Source of the DNA: Stemphylium vesicarium
Lineage: Eukaryota > Ascomycota > Dothideomycetes > Pleosporales > Pleosporaceae
Length of the DNA: 64,000 bases
Assembly (NCBI GenBank): GCA_004380135.1
Contig: QXCR01000076.1
Span: 81,985-145,984 of the forward strand
Direction of reading: 5' to 3'
Shown: piece after piece, positions 1-12,141 of the stretch
Position numbering within the stretch: position 1 is the stretch's first letter
Layout: each line of letters starts with the position of its first letter
Notes under the pieces: model-generated
Seen by the model: only the letters and a program-made list of their open reading frames with translations
The model's database searches: none
What the model was told of the DNA's origin: nothing
Position numbers and translations under genes: made by a program

Positions 1-580
1 GATGAGAGGCCAAGATTGACGTTCCCCAGCCCTCGTGCGCCACCAGCCGGGTGTGCCCAGGTGCGCCGCGCAGGTAGACATCACTCACTTTTGACGGAGC
101 CATCACGTCAAGGAAAAAGCGACAACCTCTTCGGCTGCATGAGACATTACAAAGCTTGGCAAAAGTCCTTGAGTAACAATTGAGTTTGGGTGTCTATGAG
201 CCTCATGATTCAGTTCGCAATGTGGCTGAATATGGTGCACTGACTGACTGGGTGCGAGTGAACGCGACACTGCATGCAGCATAGCTCTCACGTGAGATGA
301 ACGCGCTTCAATGTATTCAGATATGCACTTTTTACATTGAGTTTCGATTCTAGAGTATTCATCGAGAAAACATGGCGAACGTTACTGGTAGGCAAGCTGT
401 GCTACTTGGCTACCCAGATTTCTCCCTAATCGACGCCCGGACGATTCGGTACCAAACTTAACAAAGAAGCGGAGATTTAGCTCTGACCCAGGAACCAGTC
501 TTCAGGTCTCGGAGGATAACTGTCAATTTGCACCCTTCTCCTGACAATCTCCCTAGTATGGTGTTTCCATGCCGCCATGT
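1..580. other. Intergenic, downstream of the deaminase gene
   Basis: No coding region is supported here. The short open frames lack recognisable motifs. The stretch presumably carries the 3' untranslated region of the deaminase gene, whose stop codon lies at 581-583 on the minus strand. Confidence 0.5.
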
Positions 581-1899
581 CTAGCCCGTGACGCGAGCGC
601 TCATTCGGACCGAGGGTTGATCTGCGACCTCATCCACGTCCATGGGACGCATTGCGCTGCTTTCCTCATCTGACAAGCGCGCGCTCATTGGTTCCAGCGT
701 CGGACTGGGTGAACGGGACAGGTCAAACTGCGGCACAGTCAACCTGATACCGTTTGTTTGGGCCTCGGGGGCTAGCAAGGTACCCTCGTCTAGGAGCGAG
801 TCGCGCTTTCTGGGGAGCTTCTGGCGCATACCCAGCTCACTACCGACCCTCTCGATGCTCTTGAAATACTTTGAGCGTGTTAATTATTAATTGATAATGA
901 TAAGAGAAGGAATGCGACATACTTTGACAGTCTTTACTTGCAGATCCAGTGTGGCGTCTTCGTCGACGACAATCATAGGATGCGGGTGCATCTGCAGGCT
1001 GGAGAGTGTCCACATGTGATTAACACCCCCTTCGATGCATCGCTGCAGGGCCAGGGCCTTGTGCGCACCCGTGATGATAATGACTACCTCGCGCGCCTGT
1101 GAATTGTTAGAGGACGTTCAGTGTATTTTGCCATGGAACATACGTCGAGCACCGTCTGCACGCCGACAGTCAATGCCATTTTGGGCACTTGGTCCAGGTT
1201 GTTTCCAAAGAATCTCGAGTTGGCCAGAATAGTGTCGTATGCGAGTGTCTTCACACGAGTGCGAGACTGCAGGCTGGAGCCTGGCTCGTTGAAGGCAATG
1301 TGTCCATCAGGCCCAATGCCACCGAGGAACAACTCGATGCCACCAACGCGCTGTATTCTCTCCTCGTAGTCATGGCATTCAGCTTCCAGGTCGGGTGCAT
1401 TGCCGTTGAGAATGTTGATATTGTCTGGTTTCACGTCGACATGGGAGAAGAAGTGCTTGTACATAAAACTGTGATAGCTTTCCGGGTGATCGCGGGGTAT
1501 GCCGACGTACTCGTCCTGATGGGATCAGTCTCACTCAACATGATGCTGCTGTGAAACATTGAAAACAAGGATACTACAGCATGTGTGTGGGGCAGTAGCT
1601 CATACCATATTAAATGTGACCACATTGCGGAATGAGATTTGACCTGCTTTGTGGCGCTGCACAAGGTGTTCGTAGATCAGAACGGGACTGCTCCCGGTAG
1701 GCAAGCCTAGAACGAATGGTCTTTCAGGAGTAGGATTGAAGGCATTGATGCGCTCTGTGCTGAGGCGTTAGCTGACATGTCGGGCTACACAAGGAATGAG
1801 AGATGGACCAATGACATAGTCGGCGATGTATCTAGATGCCGCTTGCGGGTCATCTCTGATGATTAGCCGCCTGCATACGGTAAGCCGAGGACCAGACAT
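581..1899 (-). CDS. dam1: Glucosamine-6-phosphate deaminase (NagB/Dam1 type)
   Basis: Converts glucosamine-6-phosphate to fructose-6-phosphate and ammonia, the last step of GlcNAc catabolism, in the cytosol. Exons on the minus strand are 1899-1809, 1754-1606, 1515-1144, 1096-923 and 868-581, all joined in frame at GT-AG sites, giving about 357 aa. Family hallmarks are the N-terminal RLIIRDDPQAASRYIADY, the conserved MDEYVGIPRDHPESYHSFMY block formed across the 1606/1515 splice, and GGIGPDGHIAFNEPGSS, which carries active-site residues. The last exon encodes a roughly 80-residue Ser/Pro/Asp-rich extension that bacterial NagB lacks. The start is uncertain: ATG at 1899-1897 is in frame and adds about nine residues before RLIIR, while a 50-nt intron (1920-1871) would produce the canonical MRLIIR start from a split ATG. 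It is divergent from the transporter gene at 3293. Confidence 0.93.
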
Positions 1900-3292
1900 T
1901 GATGGAGTGCATGCTTGTACATGATGTATGTGTATACGAATGCGCACGGGTTGCCTGTGCAATTTGCAGGTGTCTTGTGCAGAGTGAGGACGAGTGTGCC
2001 AATCTCGCAGCGGACTTGGGTTGATTTCTATCATGGCACCGGATCTTCACGTCACTCCTGGGTCAAGGTATCATGGCAGACTCTTCATCGTCCAGGGTCT
2101 CAGTGTGAAGCTTGCCGGCGGCCAAAGTTTCCTGATGTAGACACGTTCTTTGGGCAGCTCAATCAGTTGGATGGACGTCTACCGCGTATGGGTCCATTGC
2201 AACATGCTGCGTTCATGGTGCGTCATATGGTGGTAGTAGGCAGACGATGGTCGTCCGGGGATCAACGTAGTCGTGCAACGCGGCTATCTTCACACGCTGA
2301 GAGGCCGAATAAAGTCCGTCTGTGGCCATGTGCCATGCTACAGGAGCATGAGTTATCTCTGGCCCGCGTCTCGCTCGTGATAGCAGTGGACACTGTGGCC
2401 GTCGTTGGTGGGTCGGGTGTTAACCACGATGGGGCAGCTCATCACGATAGGCATCAGATACGAGCAGACGGGCTTCGTGATGGAGTCGCGAAGGATGGTA
2501 ATGTTACATTCCTTGGTGTGCAGGCAGCAGGCCTGGAAGCCGAGTTGGAGAGGGTTGCACTGTTGCAGCTGGCGGCGGGCTGGGGGGCTCGTTTTCCATG
2601 AGCCGGGGCCAACCAACAGCGTGGGCGCAGATCCATGCAGGCTGGTGCAGGCTCCGATAAGCAGCCCTGGAGGCCTGCCAACGCCCCCGCTAGTCCCACC
2701 CTGACCCTCGATATGCGACCCGAGAACCACTGACCACTGACCAGTTACCGGGCGGCCGCCTATAGCCCGCGGGCGCCCTGCTGCCAGCTGCTGCAAATCT
2801 CACCGTGGTCCCGGCTGGGGTCTGCAGCCCTTGCCGGCACGGCTGCTTGCTGGCGTTTGCCCACGCACCCAGTTACCGGCTATCAGCAACATGCAATGTG
2901 CATCCTGGACGCCTGTCATCACCTCCGGTCCGCACCCTTTGCCTCCTTGTCCTCAGTATCTTGCAGCGCAAAGCCGCGCCCAGCTGTCGCGTGCTGCTGC
3001 CCGCCTTGTCTACCCCGATGCAGATAGCCTGGGGAGATTTGGCTGTGAATGGACCGTGTGAAGACCCTAGCTGACAGATGCTGGCTTAAAACGACGTGCC
3101 CCTCGCCCTCACCACGCCCCGATCCTCACTTAATTATAGCTCCTGTCTAACGTCCGAGTGGTCTGAGCTTTGAGCGTTTGACATCTTTATTGAGTCGTGT
3201 CCGCCCTCACTACCTGGAGCCCAACTCCGCATCGCGTGTTCAACCCCGACGTCACCCACCACCACCACTGCTGCGCGCGCGCGCCACACATC
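1900..3292. promoter_or_regulatory. Shared divergent promoter region (deaminase / transporter)
   Basis: About 1.4 kb separates the divergent deaminase and permease starts, so both genes are probably controlled from here. No coding region is supported. The part next to the permease is rich in C/T on the plus strand. Co-regulation is inferred from the arrangement and the shared pathway. Confidence 0.5.
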
Positions 3293-4921
3293 ATGGCCGC
3301 CATCGAAAAGGACCATCTTTCGCACCATGTCAATTCAGCCGACCACTCGCTGACCGACACCACGACACTTGATCTTCCCAAGTCATGGAAATACCGCAAC
3401 TTTACCGTGGCCGGCTTCAAGTTGCCGTGGTTCGCTTCCCCACCGGTTCAGCTTGTCATTGTCTCACTCGTCTGCTTCATGTGTCCGGGCATGTTCAATG
3501 CTCTGAACGGCATGGGCGGCGGTGGTCAGCTCGATCCGACCGCGAACAACCGCGCCAATACCGCTCTGTACTCGACCTTTGCCGTGGTTGGTTTCTTTGC
3601 CGGCACCTTCACCAATAAGCTTGGCATTCGTACTGCCCTGTCTTTTGGCGGCATCGGGTACTCTGTCTATGTAGCTTCCTATCTCTGCTACAACCATACG
3701 CAGAACCTTGGCTTCACTACTTTTGCCGGAGCATTACTTGGTGTGTGTGCTGGTCTGCTATGGTGCGCCCAGGGTGCCATTATGATGTCTTACCCACCTG
3801 AGGCTTCCAAGGGCCGCTACATCTCGTGGTTCTGGATGATATTCAACATGGGTGCTGTCATTGGCAGTTTGGTATGACATCCCCTTCCTTGTGTGACAAC
3901 AAGGCTTACCGCATCAATCAAAAGCTGACACTAGTAGATTCCCTTGGGTCAGAACATCAACACCAAGACTGCTGGGACTGTCAATGACGGTACCTATGTC
4001 GGCTTCCTGGTCCTTACCATTCTCGGTGCCGGTCTCGCCTGGATGTTGGTCGATGCGCGAGACGTCATTCGGGCGGATGGATCCAAGATCATTGTTATGC
4101 AGCACCCCTCATGGAAGTCGGAGATCACAGGTCTATACCAGACCTTCTTTACCGATCCCTACATCATCCTCCTATTCCCCATGTTCCTCGCATCCAACTG
4201 GTTCTACACTTACCACTTCACCGAGATCAACGCTGCATACTTCAACGTTCGGACACGAGCTCTGAACGGAGTAGTCTACTATATGATGCAGATCGTCGGC
4301 GCCTACGTCTTCGGTTATGCGCTTGACATCAAGGGTGTCCGTCGAACAACCCGCGCTAAGGTGGCCTGGGGTGTGCTCTTCGCTAGCGTCATGATCATCT
4401 GGGGCTTTGGATACATGTTCCAGAAGACCTATGACCGTACCTGGGCTGAGAACGAGAACAACGAAAAGAAGGACTGGGCTGACCCAGGCTATGCTGGCCC
4501 CTTTGTGCTTTACATGTTCTACGGCTTCTCCGATGCTGCCTGGCAAACCTGCGTCTACTGGTGCGTATTATACTTTACCCATGACTGCAGACTGTTTACT
4601 AACTTGGCTAGGTTCATGGGTGCTTTGACCAACAACGGCCGTAAGCTTGCCAACTTTGCAGGCTTCTACAAGGGGATTCAGTCTGTTGGAAGTGCCATCA
4701 CCTGGCGTTTGGACGACATGAAAATCCCATACATGACCATGTTCGCCTCAAATTGGGGACTACTTGCTGGCAGTATGGTCGTGGCCCTTCCCGTGATTCT
4801 TTGGAAGGTTGAAGACACTTCTGCCGTCGAGAAAGACCTCGCCTTCTCGGACGAGGCGGACGCGGAGGTCACCCCGAATACCCATGCGCAACCCGAGCAT
4901 GCAGAGCCTGAAAAGGTGTGA
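3293..4921 (+). CDS. UNC-93-type MFS permease, probable GlcNAc transporter
   Basis: Polytopic membrane protein of 503 aa from exons 3293-3871, 3938-4560 and 4612-4921; both splices keep frame. It starts with a hydrophilic segment of about 45 residues. Hydrophobic segments follow, including VQLVIVSLVCFMCPGMFNAL, ALYSTFAVVGFFAGTFTNKL and YISWFWMIFNMGAVIGSL. This is the pattern of the fungal UNC-93/DUF895 branch of the major facilitator superfamily. The tail is acidic and hydrophilic. It lies head-to-head with the deaminase gene and inside a cluster holding every other step of GlcNAc use. The inferred role is GlcNAc uptake at the plasma membrane, as for Candida Ngt1. The family assignment is firmer than the substrate, which rests on context. 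Confidence 0.85.
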
Positions 4922-6816
4922 TCCCTTTGTGCGAAGATATTTACGATTGGGGCTTAATGGGTAATGACGGGGGGCGCTGTTTTGGTACTTGCTTCTTTAT
5001 GATACCTCAACCGGATTTGCATTGCTTAGTTCCTTCTGTATATCGATTTGCAGTCATGACACCTGCCTTTTACATACTCGCATTCAGGCGCCGCTTATGA
5101 GGGCTCTACATGATACCATACTTTTCGATTAGTAACAGCATAGCGCTTGGAAAGGGGACTACAGCAGTGCTGCGGCACAGGCGGGTCTTAATGAAAGAAC
5201 ATCACACAAATGCGGAATGCGTGCGTGCCCGTGAATGCTTGGTGGCCAGGGGGCTGCACTGTGGCACAGAAAGAAGTAGCTACACAGCACGAGTTTCATA
5301 TAGGCTGCCTTCAACAGCGACCAACAAGCAACATTTGTTGGTCATCACTAGTAGAATGCATACACCAGGGTGAAAAGGGGGCAGGTAGGTGTCTTATCGC
5401 CTCTTCAAGGCACGGATGTATCGGCAAGTCTACTCTAGCAACTGGGACCTCCGAGGAGGCATATCGCAAGCCAATACTGTATAAGAGAAGCGCTTGGATC
5501 GCATTCCTGAGGACTAGCGGCCGCTTCTAGATTGTTTATTCCCGCCGTTGCGAGTGACTGAGCTGTGTCGTGGTCACGGTGGCTATCCGCAGAAGCAAGT
5601 GTTGCCCCTCACGGGTGGCCTTGCTCATTCTCAGCATTCCCGTGTAGATACGATGTTTCAATAACCGGCCAGAGCTTGCATTCGGCATCAGCATTCCGTC
5701 CAAAGCCACAATGGAGCCAGGTGGCACGAGGTGGTGCAGCGGGGTTGTGTGTCGCCAGCCATACCCGAGATTGTCGAGTCCTTGTCATGCAATGAGCCCA
5801 AAGTCCGCTTGGTAAGCGCCACATGGCGACGACGCGGGTGGGTCGTCGTCGTATACTAGAGGTGGCATCAAGAAGACCTTCAAAAATAGGAAGACTTAAC
5901 CCGACCTTGTCAAACAGAAACCTATTCTTGGCGCCGAACGGCGGGAGGCACGTGCTTCCGCCCCGACGTGCATCTCTTCAAACCTGCCATGCTTGTCTTG
6001 ATCGCCCGTTGCACCCAGACACGCGTAAAGGATGGGTGTGCGATGATCGCCACCGCCGCATGAGACGTGCAATCTGATTGTATCATGCCGCGGCTAAGTC
6101 GTCCACCAGAGTCCTATCACGTACGCTTACGGCTAGATTTGCGGTCCCAATAAAGGCTAGCGGGCCTCGCCGACTGTAACGGTAGCAATGGCCGTCAGGA
6201 AACTTCCTTCGAAACCCCACCAACGCTCGCCATGACAGCAACGCCATATTTTCGCGTATTCATTCAGCGTCCCTGGCGCCAGCGACACGCCGTCGACTGG
6301 TGTTCGCGGCCCCTAACTGGCTTCTACGGCTGATTTTCCCTGCTTCCCCTTGGCCTTTGGTCCTTCCGGCCACCCTTACCTGCCCCGTCTGCCGTGCCTC
6401 AGCAGCGGGCCTCACACGCCAGTCGCCGGAGCAATTCCTCACTACGTCTGCTAGTGGATACAACCTTTTTGGTGTTCTGACAAGCCGTACAACCATGCTT
6501 AAGACGCTTTTGCGACATCGGTCTACTAATGCCACCGGCCCGCGTCCCATCTCCGTGCATCTCAATATCCATAGTCTAGAGATCATCGTGTTGGCCCCTA
6601 CGTGTCTGTTATAACGCCTGCAATCTACCTTCATTCCTCGGATTTGGCCCTTGCCGTCGCTGTCCACCACGCAGCCTGTACCCCTCCATGCCCCCTCTGC
6701 TCCTGCACCGCGCCAGAACTCGCAGCGTCACCGTCATCCCGGTTTCAAACGACTTTCGTGCCGGTTGCCAAACGACAGTCGGCGGTAACTTCCATCAGTC
6801 CAAATACAAACGGCCT
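4922..6816. other. Intergenic, permease 3' end and hexokinase promoter
   Basis: About 1.9 kb with no convincing gene. Open frames on both strands are short, lack motifs and have biased composition. The right half (about 6.2-6.8 kb) is C/T-rich on the plus strand, as is common upstream of fungal genes, and probably holds the hexokinase promoter and 5' leader. Confidence 0.45.
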
Positions 6817-8456
6817 ATGTTGGATTTCTGGCAAGGGCTCCTCGCGGCTCTAGAAAGGATCACCATGTTGCCCTCGCTGCTGCACTCGGTGCTTCCATCA
6901 TTACGATCACGAAGACGCGTCCGAGATGCATTACGAACCTATGACCGGACCATGGATGACTTACTACGCGAAATCCAATCCCTATTAGAAGCTCCACTAG
7001 ACGCCGCGAAGCTGCTGGAGATGTCGGCGGCATTGCAAAGCCAGTTTGCCCCCAAGCTACAGTCCAGCGACATTTGCATGCTGCCCTCTTACAACCACAA
7101 GCTTCCTTCTGGGCTCGAGAGAGGGACCTACTTGGCCCTTGACGTCGGTGGATCGACGTTCCGTATTGCGCTTGTGGAATTGAACGGTCGACAGCCCGAC
7201 GCCAAGAACATGCATATCGTCGTCATGAAGAGCTTCAAGATCGACGAAAAGGTCCGACAACGAAGCGGCCATGATTTCTTCGAGTGGATGGCAGACAAGA
7301 TCCAGCAGGCGCTTGCAGATCCGCAGTTGCAAAATTCGACCAGCACACAGAGTTTTCCTATGGGCTTGGCGTGGTCGTTTCCTGTTCAGTATGTGTTACA
7401 TCCACTGCCTCACGTGCTAGCTGACTCTCTTAGGCAAACATCTAGTCGTAGCGCAAACTTGTTAGAAATGGGCAAGGGCTTTCGCGCCACTGAAGGGCTC
7501 CTCGGTCAAGATCTTAGCGAGTTGATCATGGCACCATGCCGGAAGAGGGTGAGCTTTGACCTTCTAAAACAAGCGCTAAGCCACCGCTAACTCCCCTCTA
7601 GAATCTGCCTGTACACATGGACTCCATTGTGAACGACTCGTCTGCAACCCTACTGTCGCGTGCCTACGAAGACCCATCGACACGGTTTGCAGTGATCTTA
7701 GGAACCGGGTTTAACATTTCTGTACACCTACCCGTGTCATCACTCGCAACTACCAAGTACAAGGGCTACCCACAGGAGTGGCTAGACGAGGCCAAGCATG
7801 TTCTCGTCAACACCGAATGCAGCATGTTCGGGAAGGGTGTCTTTCCTACGACAAGGTGGGACGAACAACTGAACGACGCGCACGTACGGCCCGACTTCCA
7901 GCCCTTTGAGCACATGATCAGCGGTCGCTACATGGGTGAGATTGTACGATTAATCATCGTCGAAGCTGTGCAAACAGCCGGATTGTTCAGCGGCGAAATG
8001 CCCGCTCACATGAACGAACCTTATACCTTGGATACAGGCACCATCGCAGCCATGGAGATGGATGGCTCAAAGTACCTCACCAAGGCTAAAGCTCTCTTCC
8101 AGTCGCAACATCCTCTCAGCAAACCCCCTACCTACAACGATATTCAGTTCGTTCGTCAAGTCTCGCAACTTGTTTCACATCGCGCCGCAGCTTTTCTCGC
8201 GACGGGCATCCACGCATTGTGGGTTCTCAGGACTGAATCAGAAGGCTTGACGCCCGCGTCCGCTGGCCGGATGAGCATCGGATGCAACGGCTCGGTCATT
8301 GAGAAATATCCCTTGTTCAGGGAGCTCTGTCAGTCACATCTACATGAGCTTACTGCTGCCTCGGGAGCAGGACCAAAGTCCATCTCATTAGAGATTGCTG
8401 TCGAATCAGCCATCTATGGAGCCGCTGTATCCGTCTGCTGTCTCGAGGGACAATAG
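6817..8456 (+). CDS. hxk3: Divergent hexokinase, probable GlcNAc kinase (Hxk3-like)
   Basis: Hexokinase-fold sugar kinase of about 513 aa from exons 6817-7388, 7434-7548 and 7602-8456. The phosphate-1 motif is YLALDVGGSTFRIALVELNG. The catalytic Asp lies in IVNDSSATLLSRAYEDP, and the sugar-contacting Glu residues in NTECSMFG and SGRYMGEIVRL are present. Two family motifs differ from glucose-type hexokinases: the SFP signature reads MGLAWSFPVQ, and the loop usually WTKGF is EMGKGF, with Gly for the sugar-binding Thr. This suggests altered sugar preference. Inside a GlcNAc cluster the likely reaction is GlcNAc to GlcNAc-6-phosphate, as described for the hexokinase of the Trichoderma cluster. 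An alternative start at 6865 would shorten the N-terminus by 16 residues; the first residues are hydrophobic. It is convergent with the Ndt80-family gene. Confidence 0.9.
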
Positions 8457-10484
8457 CGACGACATTCAAGCGACGCCAAAAGCGCGCTCTTCTAGTTTTT
8501 CTTCTTCACACCATTTTCTTCACCATTACATGTATATACATTAGCGGCATCGTTTTATCTCAGCATCTAGAATTCAACTAGGGCTAGGGACTGGAGACGT
8601 ACAAGAGCATGTGGGAGCTTTTGGGATACACAGTTCCCCACGGCGTTGTCATGGTGTCATTGGCAGCATTTCCTCTAAGGATTCACATGACCTAATGAAA
8701 CCACTTTTTTTCCCAATCCAAAATCCCCTCGAACGAAATGCAAGGAAAAAAGATATGCATCTCGCATTGACTTCTATCACAAAAAGCATAGACCAGACCT
8801 GAGAGCACAGCACAGCACACCCTTCAAGTCCCGCATCGACCTAGAAGGTCAACAGATTCCTTCGACGCATTAGTCACACAGAGATAGTTACATGGCCCAA
8901 CCTAGCCCATTCTTTTTCTTTTCCGTTCCCCTCCCCAAATTCCCACCGGTGCAACTTAGCCCAAACTAGAATCCGCACTCCGGCCGGCGGCACATGGAGG
9001 GAAGCATGGAAGCAAGCCACGTGGGTCCGCTCCTCCCCGATACGGATTGCGCCATATGGGTCCCCTTGGGCCAAGGGGGCCAAGGAGACCCACATTCCGA
9101 CGGTTACCGTATCAATGTCACGGTAAGTTTGGTACGTAACAAGATGGAAACCCCTTTTTCGAGGAGCGACGCGATCGTCTCGGCACGGGCAATTTTAGTG
9201 TCGTAATGTAACGTTGGAGGTCGAAGTCGAGGTCGATGGAGACATGGAGAAGGGGATTTGGAGGGGCGCTCGTTATCAGTTGGAGAGGGTAGAGTGGGTT
9301 TGGTTGCAACGCGGCAAGTTCCACGTGCATGGCCTGAGTTGGGTTGGGACACTCTTCATCACCCCCTGCCCCCCCTCTTTCCCTTCCTCTCCACTCCCCT
9401 GCTTGACATATGGATGGTAGGATTGATGGGTGGGTGGGTGGAGTTTTTGTTTGGGATGGTGGTGGTGGTGGTGTTCGGCGGTGGTGTTACAGTAGCATCG
9501 CAGTGTTGGAACTATCGCAAGCACGCCCGTTACAACGGGATTTTCCATGCCGGCCACAACGGGACCAGTCTTCGGCTTTAATTGCTCAGAGTACCGGCCT
9601 TGGTCTTGACGAGGCGGCGTGCCAAGTCTGCTTGTCAGCATTGATAGGGCGGCTTGTCTGCATTCTCGCTAGGTGCATGCTATTGGGATTTTTTTACTTA
9701 GGAAGGTCGTTGTGGGTTTTCCCATAGAGGTATCATGATGCGAATGCGGGTCCGCTTCGTTCTGTTACATGCGTTCGGGGATAGTTTGGACTTGCCTTTT
9801 TAATTTGTAAGGTTGACGGTACGGTGCGTCGCAACGTGGACGTCGTGGTGGTACATCGGCTGTCTAACGAAACCTTGTCGTATACAGTGCGTTCCTGCCA
9901 TGTCAGCAACATGTCTTCGCATTGCGAGCTCTTTGCGGCTATAGTCGATTGTGCGAGGCGGGCTGAGAAGCGTGACGACTTGCCACGTTGAGGAGCGAAG
10001 GAGGTGTAGAAGTCAAGGTGGTAATGATAGGATTCAAAGTGATGTGACATTAGAAACAAAGTGGTATAATAATAACTGTCAAGAAGAAGAAGCCCTCCCA
10101 TTGAATGGCCCTGCGTATATCGATGCCGCGTTATCGGTAGTGGTCCGAAGAAAGTCGTCTCGTCGTAAGTCCAACGCCGAATTGTGAAACACGAGACGAA
10201 ATGTACACAAGGCCTGTCCCTTTCTGCTCATTCCCTCGAATATATGAGCTGTCATTCCGACCCTTCTTTAGCAAGACATTATCCTCTCTTTCTTCGTTCG
10301 CCCCGACTAGATTGTAAGGCAATCGCTATATCGACTGCATATGCCGTGTTCGCCCTATGGTATGAAAAAGTGGGGAGCTTTACCTCGGGCTGCTGTGAGC
10401 TGCAGTCGTCATCGGGTTGTTGCTTTTGACAGGGCTACAGAAACAGAAACCAACGCATGGGTATCACAAATCACAAATCAAAGC
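8457..10484. other. Convergent intergenic region with GT-rich microsatellite
   Basis: About 2 kb between the converging hexokinase and RON1-like genes. It holds no supported coding region. Simple-sequence DNA is visible around 9424-9486, including runs of gtgg/ggt trinucleotides. Purine- and pyrimidine-rich tracts occur near 8.9-9.4 kb. Untranslated regions of both genes probably extend into it. Confidence 0.45.
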
Positions 10485-12141
10485 TCACCACGCATCCGAG
10501 AAATACCGTTTCGACCGACTCTTCCCGGCATCCGCTTTTGTGTCTTGCGGGAAGGGGGTAATATGATGGACAACATGTGGTCGATAAACAGCGTCAACAG
10601 GCGGCATCCAGTCGTCTAAACCTAATGGGAAATATTCGTACAGCAAATCGGCACTTTCATCCGGACTATTGATGATGCCAATCGAGAAAGAAGGTGGCCG
10701 CATGGGGGTGGCGCGTTTCCTTTGCTGATCATTGGGAGAGGGTGCCTTTGCTGGCTCGTCGTCTGTGAGAGACAGACTGACTGGAGCTATAGACTTCTGT
10801 GGCGGCACACCTCTTGAGATCTCAGGGGTCGATTGCGCATATGGTGTTGCGTGCTGCATCTGAGACGAAGGCGGATCTTGTGGTAAGGCAGTCAAAGCAC
10901 CTGTCGGCATCTTCCAGGAAAAGTCTGGTGACTGCGGCATGTCGCTTGCGTTAAAGTCAAAAGGCATCTGTAGCAAGTCCATTGGTTTTGACGGGCCTGC
11001 AGATTGATTTCGGGTTTGCTTGGGGGTGCCTTGGTTTGTTTCACCCGTTGGTGTTCTACTGGGTTGCTGTGGGGTGTGCACTTTTCGTGCTGTGGTACCT
11101 CCGCTTATTGGCATGTCTTTTCGAGCTTGGAAGTTGCGCGGACTTCTGCCTCGCACAATGATTGCTCCGGAGTGGACTTCACATATTGGTACTCTAACCC
11201 CACTAGCGAGCGTAGCCACCACCTTTAGCCGCACAACAAAATGTTGCTGCAGCTCCTTCCTTCGGCCATTGTTAGCGGTCGCTATCCGAAACTGCAATCG
11301 CTTCCAGCTAATTGGAAAGCTGACGTATTCCGAGTCTACGTCCTGACCGGTGGATAGGTCTAGCGGATACGTGGGTGGCTCCTTCTCCGTCTTGTCCTCG
11401 GAAGGGGCGCTGCTCGTAGCTGGCGTCTTCCACGGCACGGATATGATTTTGACTGCGTTGCCTTCGAGCGATTCAGTCGCGGATATGGTGAGTTCCTGGC
11501 CGAGGATGGGTATCTGGTCCCCTTGATCGGTCATGAGGAACTGAAGACCTCTAGGAAGGGTGATTGTGCCGGTTATCTGAAAGAGATTCCTCCTATAGCA
11601 GGTCAATTCGGAGGGCGCCTGGACATCGGCAGCAGTAGCCCAGGGCGATTCGGCCAAAAAGAACATGCCGTGAAGCTGGGCGGACATGGATATTGACACT
11701 CTCTGCATGGCATATGTGAGGATGGTGTATGGCACCGTGGGTAGCGAGAAGCTGAGGAGCTTGTTGTTGCTGTCGATGCTGGGACTTTCGGGCAGGCCAT
11801 TTTGGTCGTGTGGGTGTACCGATGGCTCGTAGCCGCTCTGGACGTCGGAAAAGGGATCCTCGTATGTGCTAGGATAGCGCTTGAGCTGCGGTGGCATCTG
11901 TTGGAGGTGGTAGGTCGAGTATGCATCTTCACTTCTGGACGGTCTGGTCAGCATATGCAAGGGCAGCAGACATGGCTCCCTTGGCCTACCCGATAAACGT
12001 CTCCTGGTCGTAGGTGGAGCGCTGGTCGTACTGGTCCATGGGCACCATGGGCATTGCCATTTGCTGGTCGGGCCCCGTGACTGTCTGCAGCGGAATGGGC
12101 ATGGGCATGTACGACATGGTGCTGGTGTCAAAGTGCTCCAT
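10485..12141 (-). CDS. ron1: Ndt80/PhoG-family transcription factor, RON1-like
   Basis: Predicted nuclear DNA-binding regulator of 533 aa from two exons, 12141-11990 and 11934-10485, joined in phase. The first exon encodes a Met/Pro/Gln-rich segment starting MEHFDTSTMSYMPMP. The Ndt80-type immunoglobulin-fold domain runs from about residue 150 to 340. It includes LTCYRRNLFQITGTITLP, VSFPISWKRLQFRIATAN and the family signature GAIIVRGRSPRNFQARKDMP. The rest is a long Pro/Ser/Thr/Gln-rich region, probably disordered and activating. In Trichoderma, an Ndt80-family protein (RON1) encoded in the GlcNAc cluster activates its genes; the same position here supports orthology. Ndt80 paralogues of meiosis (NosA/Vib-1 types) share the fold, but the cluster location favours RON1. 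Confidence 0.9.

Noticed and set aside
1915..2601. 228-codon open frame on the plus strand between dam1 and the permease
   Set aside because: It overlaps other frames antisense, lacks any domain and runs through the 5' end region of dam1. It is likely chance in moderately GC-rich DNA.
6260..6670. Overlapping frames on both strands before the hexokinase
   Set aside because: Mutually antisense, low-information sequence in the probable hexokinase promoter.
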